From the NCBI GenBank assembly GCA_028819235.1, contig JAPPMC010000163.1, positions 1 through 50,922 on the forward strand: 50,922 bases of DNA. The letters are read 5' to 3'. The translations under genes and the position numbers were made by a program. Numbering within the stretch: the first letter of the stretch is position 1; every line of letters starts with the position of its first letter. Positions 34,987 through 50,922 of the stretch are shown here, piece by piece. Origin of the DNA: Bryobacterales bacterium. Its GTDB lineage: Bacteria > Acidobacteriota > Terriglobia > Bryobacterales > UBA6623. Below the pieces are notes generated by a model, which was given only the letters and a program-made list of their open reading frames with translations, was not told the origin of the DNA and made no database searches.

Positions 34987-34997
34987 TGACTGGAGCG

Positions 34998-35606
34998 ATG
35001 CTGATCCCAGCGCCGTTCATAACGTTCCTAGCCAAGGAGATCACGAAGCGCCTCGCTGCGCGTTCGTGCTACTTCCGGCACAAAGACCAGGTCGCACTGC
35101 ACTTCGAGGAACTGGTATTGGACGAACTCAGCCTCGAAGACGAGATTAACGCAGAGGCGCGGGCCCTGCTGTCCCAGTACAGCGAGTACATGCGCCACCA
35201 AGACGTCTCGTACCAAGACATGTTCAACCGGGTCAAGCGAAAGATCCTAGCGGAGCGCAACGTGATTCCTGCCGCTGGGGGCCGAGGCTCGCGCGAGGCT
35301 AAGCTGTCGAGGGACAAGATCTTGGAAATCTCCCACAAGATGGCCTCCCAACTGCCGCGCATTCCGGGCACTAGGCTCAACCGCGGCTGGAACGACACGA
35401 GGCTGGAAATCCAGCGCCACCTGACCGACATCTTGATGCTGGAAGCCCGCAGCGATCGGCTGGCCAAAGAGAAGATCACGTCTCAGAAGCGAGAAATCCC
35501 CGAGGGCAGCGAGGAATGGCAGGCGCTGCACCGCGCTTACTACGAGGACGAGCTCAAGAAGTACGGAGTCCACCTGCAGCGAGAGATTCGGGAGCCTGCA
35601 AACTAG
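34998..35606 (+). CDS. DUF507 family protein
   Basis: 202 aa. A helical, charged protein matching the two-part DUF507 pattern: an N-terminal block (FITFLAKEITKRLAARSCYF, LVLDELSLEDEINAEARALL, MFNRVKRKILAERNV) and a second block after a Gly/Arg linker (LEISHKMASQLPRIPGTRLN, LTDILMLEARSDRLAKEKI). No signal or membrane segment, so cytoplasmic. The function of the family is unknown. ATG at 34998 has GGAG close upstream, and a candidate promoter lies just before it. It precedes aspartokinase by 64 nt. Confidence 0.8.
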   Translation: MLIPAPFITFLAKEITKRLAARSCYFRHKDQVALHFEELVLDELSLEDEINAEARALLSQYSEYMRHQDVSYQDMFNRVKRKILAERNVIPAAGGRGSREAKLSRDKILEISHKMASQLPRIPGTRLNRGWNDTRLEIQRHLTDILMLEARSDRLAKEKITSQKREIPEGSEEWQALHRAYYEDELKKYGVHLQREIREPAN

Positions 35607-35670
35607 CCGCCGGACCGGACGGCACCCGATTCGGGAGCTCCGACGGCTCACATCGAGAAAAACGCCATCC

Positions 35671-37104
35671 ATGCCCCGTCCCCTGCTCGTAATGAAGTTC
35701 GGAGGCACGAGCGTCGGCTCTGCCAGCGCCATCCGGAGTGCGGCGGACTTGGTCGCGCGGCGCGCGGGTAGCCACCGGCTTGCCGTGGTCGTCTCGGCAA
35801 TGTCCCGGGTCACCGACCTGATCCTGTCCACCCTAGAAGCGGCCGAACGCGGCAACGCCGCCGAGGTCGACGAGGGCATTGGGCGACTTCGAACCACGCA
35901 CGAAGCGGCATGTCGAGCTCTCGTGCCGCCCGACCGGGCGACGAGAGTGCTGGCGCGCATCGAGGGCATCCTGGACCGACTCGCCCGCGTCGCGCGAGGC
36001 ATGCTCCTGCTGCGGGAGCGCCCGCCTCGGGCCGTGGACGACGCCGCGCCGACCGGGGAACGGCTATCGGCACTTCTGCTGGCCGAGACCCTGCGGGAGT
36101 CGGGCATTCCTGCCGCGAGCGTGGCAGGATCAGCCCTGATCGTAACGGACGCCACGGCAGCCGGCGCCAAGCCTTTCCTAGAGGAGACAGCAGAGAACTG
36201 CGGCGCCGTGCTGGGCCCGTTGCTGGCCGAAGGGTCCGTGCCTGTGATCACCGGATACGGTGCTGCGGCGCGCGATGGCACGCCGACAACGCTTGGGCGC
36301 GGCGGGTCCGACTTCTCAGCAGCAATCATCGCCGCTTCGCTGCAAGCGCACGAGCTCTGGATCTGGACGGACGTGGATGGCATTCTGAGCTGCGATCCTA
36401 GGATCGATCTTGAGGCGCGCCTGCTCCGCGAGGTCACTTACAACGAGGCCGCGGAACTCGCCTACAACGGCGCCAAGGTCTTGCACCCTCGAACCTTGGC
36501 ACCCTTGGCCGACCGTCGCATTCCAGTGCGCATCCGCAACAGCTTTCGGCCCGACGGGCCCGGAACCCGCATCACGGGCCGCCACACAGCAAGACCCGGA
36601 GTGCGCGCCATCACGTCACTGTCACAGGTCGCGCTGGTCTCGATCGAGGCAACCGGCCTTTCGCTGTCCGGCGCACAGCTGATGGCGCGCGCACTGGCCG
36701 TCGCTGCACGGGCCCAGGTCGAAGTGCTCCTCATGACCCGCTCCAGCTTTCGCCAGAACTTCTGCATGCTGGTGCGGAGCGGCGACGTAGAGCCCGTGGT
36801 TGAGGGCCTGCGCGAGGAACTGGCGATCGAACTCGCCCACGGGTACATGCTGCCGATCGCAGTCGACCACAGCGTGGGACTGCTGGCGGCCGTCGGCGAA
36901 GGCATGCGCGGAACGCCAGGACTCGCGGGCCGCCTCTTCACGGCCCTCTCGGAGCGCAACGTAAACATCATCGCGATCGCCCAAGGCTCCAGCGAGCTGA
37001 CGATCGCGATCGTGGTGAACGCCACCGACTTGCGCACGTCCGTGTCCGCGATTCACAGCGAGTGCGGGCTGGGCCGGCCAGCCAGAACTCCAGCAGCGCA
37101 CTGA
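35671..37104 (+). CDS. lysC: Aspartokinase
   Basis: 477 aa. Phosphorylates L-aspartate, the first step to lysine, threonine and methionine. The ATP/aspartate site motif MKFGGTSVGS lies at residue 8, followed by GRGGSDFSA and WTDVDGI. The C-terminal part holds two ACT-type regulatory segments (VALVSIEATGLSLSGAQLMA and AVGEGMRGTPGLAGRLFTAL with INIIAIAQGSSE-like sequence), so feedback inhibition by an end-product amino acid is likely. The length and the FRQNFCMLVRS middle match AKIII/ThrA-type kinases, but no homoserine dehydrogenase domain follows. ATG at 35671. Confidence 0.94.
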   Translation: MPRPLLVMKFGGTSVGSASAIRSAADLVARRAGSHRLAVVVSAMSRVTDLILSTLEAAERGNAAEVDEGIGRLRTTHEAACRALVPPDRATRVLARIEGILDRLARVARGMLLLRERPPRAVDDAAPTGERLSALLLAETLRESGIPAASVAGSALIVTDATAAGAKPFLEETAENCGAVLGPLLAEGSVPVITGYGAAARDGTPTTLGRGGSDFSAAIIAASLQAHELWIWTDVDGILSCDPRIDLEARLLREVTYNEAAELAYNGAKVLHPRTLAPLADRRIPVRIRNSFRPDGPGTRITGRHTARPGVRAITSLSQVALVSIEATGLSLSGAQLMARALAVAARAQVEVLLMTRSSFRQNFCMLVRSGDVEPVVEGLREELAIELAHGYMLPIAVDHSVGLLAAVGEGMRGTPGLAGRLFTALSERNVNIIAIAQGSSELTIAIVVNATDLRTSVSAIHSECGLGRPARTPAAH

Positions 37105-37264
37105 CCGGCGTTCAGGAGGCCCCGGCCCCGCTACGGACCGTGGGCCTGACTTGGTCGGGGCTCGGCGTTCCTTCGGGACGCCCGTGCGGGAGGCCCTCTG
37201 CGTTAGGACCGCGCTGCCCGAACGGTCCGCTGGGGCACAATGGAGGCAGGACGCCCGGCCACCT

Positions 37265-38497
37265 TTGCGATTCGAGACTCAAGTGGCTCAGCGCTATCTG
37301 CGCGCGAAGCGCAAGGAGCGCTTTTTTTCCATCGTCACGGTCCTCTCAGTGGGCGGCGTGTGCGCGGGCGTGGCGGCGCTGGTCATCGCCATGGCGATCA
37401 GCAACGGCTTCCAGGAAAGCCTGCGCGACCACCTGATCGGTGCCAGCTCGCACATCAACCTCCTCGAGGCCCAGCCGGAGTTCGGCATCGCGCAGTACGA
37501 AGAGCTGGCCTTGAGAACTGCGGTGATCGAGCACGTGACCGCGGTGGCACCGGCGCTCTATGGCGAGATGATGATCACCACCCCGCTGCGGGGAAAGGGC
37601 TGCTTTCTCAAGGGAGTCGACCCAGCGGCCGAGAGCCTAGTCTCCGGCCTGCTGTCCAAGGTCGTGGACGGATCCGCGGACGGCCTCACCCGATCGCAGG
37701 GAGAACTGCCCGGCATTATCCTGGGCCGCAGGCTGGCTGATGGCCTGGGGGCCCGCGTGTCGACGATTGTGACCGTGATGAACCCGCAGGGCGAGATGAC
37801 TCCCCTAGGCAAGATCCCCGCCTTCAAGAGGTTTCAGGTGGTCGCGATCTTCGAAACGGGATTCTTTGAGCTCGACAACCTCTGGAGCATTTGCCTTCTC
37901 CGTGAGGCCCAGCGCGCGCTGTCGCTTGGAAACGTGGTGAACACCCTCGAATTCCGCCTGGACGACCTCGCCGAGTCCGATGCCGTCGCCACCGCGATTC
38001 AGCGCGAGGCAGGAGAGGGTTTCGTGACGAGCACTTGGATGGAGCGCAACCGGGTGCTGTTCAACGCCCTCCAGACCGAGAAGCTGGCCACCGCCCTGAT
38101 CATCAGCATGATCATGCTGGTCGCCGCCCTAAACATCCTGATTTCGCTGGTAATGATGGTCATCGAGAAGACGAAGGATATCGCCATTCTGAAGTCGATA
38201 GGGGCCACCCGCGCCCAGATACGGCGAATCTTCATGTGGCAAGGCCTCGCTATCGGCTCCGTCGGAACGCTGGTCGGCCTGGGACTGGGGCACCTGGCGT
38301 GCTGGCTTTGCGATCGCTACAGACTCATTCCGCTCGATCCTGAAGTGTACGGATTGGACTACGTCCCATTTGCGCCGCAACCGCTAGACGGCCTCTACGT
38401 GGCCTTGGCCGCGATCCTGATCAGCTTTGCGATCACGCTCTACCCGTCGGACAGCGCGGCCCGCGTCGACCCTGCGGAAGTCCTGCGCTACGAGTGA
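37265..38497 (+). CDS. LolC/LolE-type lipoprotein-releasing permease
   Basis: 410 aa. Inner-membrane subunit of an ABC system that extracts lipoproteins for the outer membrane. It begins with the family start pattern (QRYLRAKRKERFFSIVTVLS) and a first transmembrane helix at about 25-45. A large periplasmic domain follows (GRRLADGLGARVSTIVTVMN), then three C-terminal helices with KTKDIAILKSIGATRAQIRRIF and the end DSAARVDPAEVLRYE. TTG at 37265 is the start that fits the family; its ribosome site is poor. The ATPase partner LolD is not next to it. It converges on the polymerase operon. Confidence 0.88.
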   Translation: MRFETQVAQRYLRAKRKERFFSIVTVLSVGGVCAGVAALVIAMAISNGFQESLRDHLIGASSHINLLEAQPEFGIAQYEELALRTAVIEHVTAVAPALYGEMMITTPLRGKGCFLKGVDPAAESLVSGLLSKVVDGSADGLTRSQGELPGIILGRRLADGLGARVSTIVTVMNPQGEMTPLGKIPAFKRFQVVAIFETGFFELDNLWSICLLREAQRALSLGNVVNTLEFRLDDLAESDAVATAIQREAGEGFVTSTWMERNRVLFNALQTEKLATALIISMIMLVAALNILISLVMMVIEKTKDIAILKSIGATRAQIRRIFMWQGLAIGSVGTLVGLGLGHLACWLCDRYRLIPLDPEVYGLDYVPFAPQPLDGLYVALAAILISFAITLYPSDSAARVDPAEVLRYE

Positions 38498-38523
38498 GCG
38501 GCGGCCCGCCGGGCCGCCGCTCA
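38495..38523. terminator. Perfect 13-bp hairpin between lolC/E and rpoBC
   Basis: Arms of 13 bp beginning TGAGCGGC with a 3-nt loop. The left arm starts at the TGA stop of the LolC/E gene. It sits between two convergent genes, so it could end both transcripts; no U-run follows on either strand. Confidence 0.6.
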
Positions 38524-38573
38524 TATCCGCTTGCTGTATCTCGACGAATCGCCCGGCGAAGCTCCGCCGGAAG

Positions 38574-47219
<8,646 letters not shown>

Positions 47220-47459
47220 AGGGGCCCCTTCCCTGCTGTTCTGGACAGCTCGTCAAGCGTGCCAGGCGTCGGCCCGGCACCCGCTGCCGCCCGCCGGCGG
47301 CTCTGCGATCGGGATCCGGAGACTGCGCCCGGCCCCGTTCCTGTCATTGCGACGCCAGGGCGGAGACACACCCTGACTCGGCTGGGGGACGGCCGCGCCG
47401 TCGCCGCGCGACACCAGCTTTCTGCTGACTTGCTTCGCGAGCGGCGGGCCCCCACAGGC
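47220..47459 (-). promoter_or_regulatory. 240-nt rplL-rpoBC intergenic leader
   Basis: No gene. It contains a GCCGCC/GGCGGC hairpin (47286-47301), a shorter GCTGT/ACAGC stem nearer the start, and a self-complementary GGGGCCCC block that covers the ribosome site of rpoBC. In E. coli the matching gap holds an attenuator and an RNase III site; a similar role is possible here. Confidence 0.45.
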
Positions 47460-47837
47460 CTACTTCACCTCGAATTCGGCGCCAACGTCGCTGAGCTTGG
47501 CGCCGATCTGGTCGGCCTCTTCCTTCGGGATGTTCTCCTTTACCGCCTTCGGTGCCGCGTCCACCAGCTGCTTGGCCTCCTTCAGGCCGAGACCGGTGAT
47601 TTCGCGAACGGTCTTGATCACCTTGATCTTCTGGGTTCCGAAGCTGGTTAGGACCACCGTGAACTCGGTCTGCTCCGGCGGCTCCTCCTCTTCGGCTGCC
47701 GCCGCTGCGGCCGGAACGGCCGCCACGGCCGCAGCCGCGGAGACCCCAAGCTCGTCCTCGAGCCTCTTGACCAGTTGCGCGGCCTCCATCAGGGTCAGCC
47801 CCTTGATGGATTCCGCGATCGCTCCGATGTCTGCCAT
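47460..47837 (-). CDS. rplL: Ribosomal protein L7/L12
   Basis: 125 aa. Stalk protein that recruits translation factors to the ribosome. It has an N-terminal dimerisation helix ([20 protein letters not shown]), an Ala/Glu hinge, and the C-terminal domain ([40 protein letters not shown]). ATG at 47837 follows GGGGGGAG; the open frame upstream is not part of the family. It lies 73 nt after rplJ in the usual order. Confidence 0.97.
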   Translation of the reverse strand: MADIGAIAESIKGLTLMEAAQLVKRLEDELGVSAAAAVAAVPAAAAAAEEEEPPEQTEFTVVLTSFGTQKIKVIKTVREITGLGLKEAKQLVDAAPKAVKENIPKEEADQIGAKLSDVGAEFEVK

Positions 47838-47910
47838 CGTACTCCCCCCCTCGCGTAATTGCAAATGAACTTGTCGGCTCCGCCACGCGCGGAGCGCTGC
47901 CCGGCGCGGG

Positions 47911-48438
47911 CTAGCCGTCGAATTTCTGCTTCTCCACCGCCTGCTGCAGCACGGCGGCTACGTCCCGACCCGGGGCGTTGATCACGCTCGCGAGCCGCTG
48001 TGCGGACGAGCTGATCAGATACAGCAGGCGCACCTGAAGCCCCTCCAAGTCCGGCAGCCGGGACAGCTCGTCGAGCCCGTCAAGGTCAAGCGCCCGGCCA
48101 TCGACAACACCCGACGTGTACGAGAACTTCTTCTCCCGTTTGGCGAACGCGACCAGCGCTTTGAGCGTGGCGACGGGATCGTCGCCCAAGAACGCCAGCG
48201 CAGTCATGCCACGCTGGCCCGCCAGCGTGGCCTCGTATGCGGTGCCTTTCGCCGCCAGGTGCGCCAATCGGTTGGCCACGACCCGGTACGTGCCGCCTTG
48301 CGCACGCACCGCGGAGCGCAAGGCCTGGTCCTCGGCTACGTTGAGGCCTTCGAACTTGCACACCACCATGGCGGGATTGGCGTCAAACTCACGCCGCAGA
48401 TCGGCCAAGAACCGCTCTTTCTGAGCCTTCGTCTTCAT
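47911..48438 (-). CDS. rplJ: Ribosomal protein L10
   Basis: 175 aa. Anchors the L7/L12 dimers to 23S rRNA. Recognisable start [15 protein letters not shown], and [15 protein letters not shown] and [19 protein letters not shown] blocks. ATG at 48438 follows a GGGGGGAC ribosome site. Only 11 nt separate it from rplA, so the long L10-binding leader found in E. coli is not present at this junction. Confidence 0.96.
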   Translation of the reverse strand: MKTKAQKERFLADLRREFDANPAMVVCKFEGLNVAEDQALRSAVRAQGGTYRVVANRLAHLAAKGTAYEATLAGQRGMTALAFLGDDPVATLKALVAFAKREKKFSYTSGVVDGRALDLDGLDELSRLPDLEGLQVRLLYLISSSAQRLASVINAPGRDVAAVLQQAVEKQKFDG

Positions 48439-48449
48439 CAGTCCCCCCG

Positions 48450-49139
48450 CTACCGCAAGAAGTCCGTCACGTTCAGCGCCAGCGACGGGCTCATCGTGGA
48501 GCAGATCCAGGCCTTTTCCAAGTAGCGGCCCTTGGCGGCCGGCGGGCGCGCCTTGAGCACGGCCCCGATCAGAGTGCCGGCATTCTCCTCCAGCTGCTCC
48601 ACCGGGAAGGCGAGCTTGCCCACTGGGGCATGGATCACCGCTCCGCGGTCCACGCGAAACTCCACCTTGCCCGCCTTGACCTCGCGCACAGCGTTGGCCA
48701 CGTCGAACGTCACGGTGCCGGTCTTGGGATTGGGCATGAGGCCCCGCGGCCCGAGTATGCGCCCGACGCGCGAGACCACGCGCATCATGTCCGGCGTGGC
48801 CACGACCGCGTCGAAGCCGAGCCAGCCCTCCTTCTGGATCCGCTGCACATACTCTTCACCGCCGAAATAGTCCGCCCCCGCCCCCTCGGCCTCAGCCAGC
48901 CTCTCGCCAGAAGCGATCACAAGAACAGTCTTGGAAACACCGAGCCCGTGCGGAAGGACCACCGTGCCGCGCACCATCTGGTCGGCGTGCCGGGGATCCA
49001 CCCCCAAGTTGAGGTGCACCTCCACGGTCTCGTCGAACTTCGAGATCCTGTTCTTCTGCAGGATCGGGATTGCCTCCCCGAGCGAGTACGGCCGATCCTC
49101 AAGCTTCTGCTTGAACGCGCGATACTTCTTCCCTGGCAT
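48450..49139 (-). CDS. rplA: Ribosomal protein L1
   Basis: 229 aa. Binds 23S rRNA at the mobile L1 stalk and often represses its own operon. Family blocks: [62 protein letters not shown] at 49139 (MPGKKYRAF) was chosen over an upstream in-frame codon because AGGTGG lies 3 nt before it and L1 proteins start here. It follows rplK. Confidence 0.96.
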   Translation of the reverse strand: MPGKKYRAFKQKLEDRPYSLGEAIPILQKNRISKFDETVEVHLNLGVDPRHADQMVRGTVVLPHGLGVSKTVLVIASGERLAEAEGAGADYFGGEEYVQRIQKEGWLGFDAVVATPDMMRVVSRVGRILGPRGLMPNPKTGTVTFDVANAVREVKAGKVEFRVDRGAVIHAPVGKLAFPVEQLEENAGTLIGAVLKARPPAAKGRYLEKAWICSTMSPSLALNVTDFLR

Positions 49140-49201
49140 GTACCACCTTGGTCCAACCGGCCCCGGCACCGATGCCGGGGGCCTCCCACGGGCTGGTCCT
49201 C

Positions 49202-49648
49202 TCAGTCTACCACGCGCACGCCCATGCTGTTGGCCGTTCCGCGAACGCAAGCCATGGCCTGTTCGACGGTGTGACAGTTCAAGTCCGGCATCTTCTGCCG
49301 CGCGATCTCCTCCAGCTGAGAGACGGTGATCGAGCCGACCTTCAGGCGGTTCGGCTCACCCGAGCCCTTGGCCAGGTTAGCGTGGCGCTTGATCAGAACC
49401 GCCGCCGGTGGAGTCTTTGTGATGAAGTCATGCGTGCGGTCCTGATAGACCGTGATCACCACGGGCACGCTGAGCCCCTCGAGATCGGGGGTCGACGTGC
49501 GGGCGTTGAACTCCTTGCAGAACTGCATGATGTTGAGGCCAGCCTGCCCAAGCGCCGGGCCAACCGGTGCGGCCGGCGTGGCCTTCCCGGCCATCACCTG
49601 CAGCTTGATCTGCTTCACGACCGGCTTCTTCCTCAAGACTCGTGCCAT
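49202..49648 (-). CDS. rplK: Ribosomal protein L11
   Basis: 148 aa. Part of the GTPase-associated centre, and needed for stringent-response signalling. The N-terminal Pro-rich block [20 protein letters not shown] and the C-terminal RNA-binding part ([32 protein letters not shown]) are intact. ATG at 49648 has AGGAGG about 9 nt upstream. 33 nt after nusG. Confidence 0.97.
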   Translation of the reverse strand: MARVLRKKPVVKQIKLQVMAGKATPAAPVGPALGQAGLNIMQFCKEFNARTSTPDLEGLSVPVVITVYQDRTHDFITKTPPAAVLIKRHANLAKGSGEPNRLKVGSITVSQLEEIARQKMPDLNCHTVEQAMACVRGTANSMGVRVVD

Positions 49649-49681
49649 TGCTCAGGTCCTCCTGGCGGGACGCACCCGCCG

Positions 49682-50272
49682 CTAACGTGCCCTGCGGACC
49701 TGGAAGTACTCCAGCTCCACAGGAGTGCCCCGCCCAAAGATGGTGACCATGACCTTGAGCGTGTTCCGCTCGACGTTCACCTCTTCCACTGTCCCGCTGA
49801 ATCCGTTGAATGGCCCGTCCACGATGCTGACTCGGTCGTTGCGGGCGAACCGCACGGTGGGACGCGGGTGCTCCTCCGAGGTCTGCTGCCGGTAGAGAAT
49901 CTGATTGACCTCGTCGCTCGTCAGGGGGGTCGGCGTATGTCCGCCGCCCACGAACCCGGTGACGCGTGGGGTGTTCTTTACGGCATGCCAGAGGTCATCG
50001 TCCAAGTCCAGCTGGGCGAGCACGTAGCCGGGATATAGCAGGCGTTTGGTGGTGACCTTCTTGCCGTTGCGCATCTCCACCACGTCCTCTGTGGGGATCA
50101 GAATCTCGCCGACACGGTCGTCCATCCCGAGGGCCTCGACACGGGAACGGAGGCTCTGCTTGACCTTGTTTTCATAGCGGGAATAGGTGTGGATGATGTA
50201 CCACTGCAGGTTGGCCCCCGCATCCTCGGCGCCATCGCCCGGTGCTGCCGCCTGCCCTCTCGGTTCAGCCAT
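49682..50272 (-). CDS. nusG: Transcription termination/antitermination factor NusG
   Basis: 196 aa. Binds the polymerase clamp and couples it to Rho or the ribosome. The NGN domain starts with LQWYIIHTYSRYENKVKQSL, and the KOW motif is near VRFARNDRVSIVDGPFNGFS. An acidic, Ala-rich N-terminal extension of about 20 residues precedes the NGN domain. ATG at 50272 lies 2 nt after the secE stop, so the two are coupled. Its binding surface includes both halves of the fused polymerase. Confidence 0.95.
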   Translation of the reverse strand: MAEPRGQAAAPGDGAEDAGANLQWYIIHTYSRYENKVKQSLRSRVEALGMDDRVGEILIPTEDVVEMRNGKKVTTKRLLYPGYVLAQLDLDDDLWHAVKNTPRVTGFVGGGHTPTPLTSDEVNQILYRQQTSEEHPRPTVRFARNDRVSIVDGPFNGFSGTVEEVNVERNTLKVMVTIFGRGTPVELEYFQVRRAR

Positions 50273-50274
50273 CT

Positions 50275-50514
50275 TCAGCCTGCCTGACCCAAGCCCTGGT
50301 AGACCAAGCGCTGCCCCCAGGCCAGAAAATAGTCGACGACGCCGAAGAAGACCGCGAAGGCGAATACCGTGACCAATACGACGAGCGTTGTGGCGCGCAC
50401 CTGGGCACGGCCCGGCCAAGTCACCAAGCGCAGCTCACGCATCACACCGTCAAGGTAATTCCGCGTGCGAATTCGGAGGCTCGGCTGGGGAATCTTCCGA
50501 GACGCTCTTGCCAT
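50275..50514 (-). CDS. secE: Preprotein translocase subunit SecE
   Basis: 79 aa, single-span form. The conserved cytoplasmic helix (YLDGVMRELRLVTWPGRAQV) leads into one transmembrane segment (TTLVVLVTVFAFAVFFGVVD). It clamps SecY in the inner membrane. ATG at 50514 has GGGAGGT about 10 nt upstream; an in-frame extension upstream is not used. It is followed by nusG 2 nt later, the usual secE-nusG order. Confidence 0.93.
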   Translation of the reverse strand: MARASRKIPQPSLRIRTRNYLDGVMRELRLVTWPGRAQVRATTLVVLVTVFAFAVFFGVVDYFLAWGQRLVYQGLGQAG

Positions 50515-50567
50515 GCGACTGGTTACCTCCCGTCTCTGGGCGGTCCGCCCGGCCCAGGGCGCCACGA

Positions 50568-50641
50568 TGGCAGGGGCGGAGGGAATCGAACCCCCATTGG
50601 CGGTTTTGGAGACCGCTGGTTTACCGTTAACCGACGCCCCT
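50568..50641 (-). tRNA. trnW: tRNA-Trp (CCA anticodon)
   Basis: 74 nt with the 3' CCA encoded. Acceptor stem AGGGGCG/CGCCCCT, D-stem GGT/ACC, anticodon stem GCGGT/ACCGC with loop CTCCAAA (anticodon CCA), T-loop TTCGATT, and discriminator G. It sits between rpmG and secE, a common place for tRNA-Trp. Confidence 0.95.
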
Positions 50642-50665
50642 CGACACCCGATCTACCCTTCAAGT

Positions 50666-50818
50666 CTACTTCATCTCGCGGTGCAACGTGTGCCGGCGCA
50701 AGCGCGGCGAGTACTTCATCAGTTCCAGCCGTCCCGGATTCTTGCGCTTGTTCTTTGTCGTGGTGTAATTCCTGTCCTTGGTGACAGTGCACTGCAGCGT
50801 GATCGTTTCCCTCGGCAT
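50666..50818 (-). CDS. rpmG: Ribosomal protein L33
   Basis: 50 aa. Translation begins [20 protein letters not shown], then [20 protein letters not shown], the standard short L33. The classic paired zinc cysteines are absent except for one Cys, so this is the zinc-independent type. ATG at 50818 follows GGAGGAAGGC. It lies between tuf and tRNA-Trp. Confidence 0.94.
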   Translation of the reverse strand: MPRETITLQCTVTKDRNYTTTKNKRKNPGRLELMKYSPRLRRHTLHREMK

Positions 50819-50860
50819 GCCTTCCTCCTTGCCGTACCCGTGCCGTCCCGGTGGCCGGCC

Positions 50861-50922
50861 TCACTCTATGATGCTCGAGACAGTGCCGGCGCCGATCGTG
50901 CGCCCGCCCTCGCGGATCGCGA
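50861..50922 (-). CDS. tuf: Elongation factor Tu, C-terminal end only (cut by the window)
   Basis: The last 19 codons and the stop are visible, reading AIREGGRTIGAGTVSSIIE, the conserved EF-Tu C-terminus. The gene continues beyond the window edge. It heads the operon that runs down to rpoBC. Confidence 0.93.
   Translation of the reverse strand, partial: AIREGGRTIGAGTVSSIIE

Noticed and set aside
50523..50864. Open frame on the minus strand across rpmG and the tRNA region
   Set aside because: It runs through tRNA-Trp and overlaps rpmG in another frame; the L33 sequence in the other frame is unmistakable.

Overview
The window is a high-GC bacterial chromosome segment. The gene content points to Acidobacteriota, probably a Solibacter/Bryobacter-like lineage, although this is inferred from gene families and not from a marker tree. 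The supporting features are a beta-barrel receptor of the acidobacterial Oar/TonB type, a DUF1549/DUF1553 plus DUF1501 pair, many exported enzymes with twin-arginine or Sec signals, a DUF507 protein, and an RpoB carrying a Cys-rich insertion near its N-terminus.

Layout. 0.2-6.3 kb (+): a 2-hydroxyacid dehydrogenase overlapping an HpcH/HpaI aldolase, an MsbA-type ABC exporter, gmk-rpoZ with an ATGA overlap, and an exported amidohydrolase. 6.3-9.2 kb: a two-domain M42 aminopeptidase whose N-terminal copy has lost its metal ligands, a TPR protein and a Cys-rich small protein. 9.2-10.7 kb: an exported Gfo/Idh/MocA oxidoreductase. 10.8-14.1 kb (-): two ECF sigma/anti-sigma modules, the second followed by a small membrane protein and a cupin. 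14.5-17 kb: a CaiB/BaiF CoA-transferase with a long histone-H1-like Lys/Ala/Pro tail, then a glycerophosphodiester phosphodiesterase. 17-31 kb: an accessory metabolic region with two enolase-superfamily enzymes, an aldose epimerase, the barrel receptor, an M28 peptidase, a RodZ-like protein, an MFS transporter and a NagB-like protein. Three decayed genes or gene fragments lie here and in the next section. 31-34.7 kb: the DUF1553/DUF1501 pair, then a scar holding a dead tyrosine recombinase and a broken O-methyltransferase. 35-38.5 kb (+): DUF507, aspartokinase and a LolC/E permease.

38.5-50.9 kb (-): the classic translation/transcription operon, in transcription order tuf, rpmG, tRNA-Trp, secE, nusG, rplK, rplA, rplJ, rplL, then RNA polymerase. 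Here rpoB and rpoC are one uninterrupted reading frame of 2881 codons. The beta and beta-prime parts are joined by an acidic, Pro/Gly-rich linker of about 51 residues that contains no start codon. RpoB also carries eight extra cysteines in two ribbon-like groups near its N-terminus, and the omega subunit elsewhere in the window is longer than usual. This covalently fused polymerase is the most striking item. The histone-tailed CoA-transferase and the pseudo-protease/protease M42 fusion come next.

All calls come from reading the sequence. No database search or structure prediction was run.
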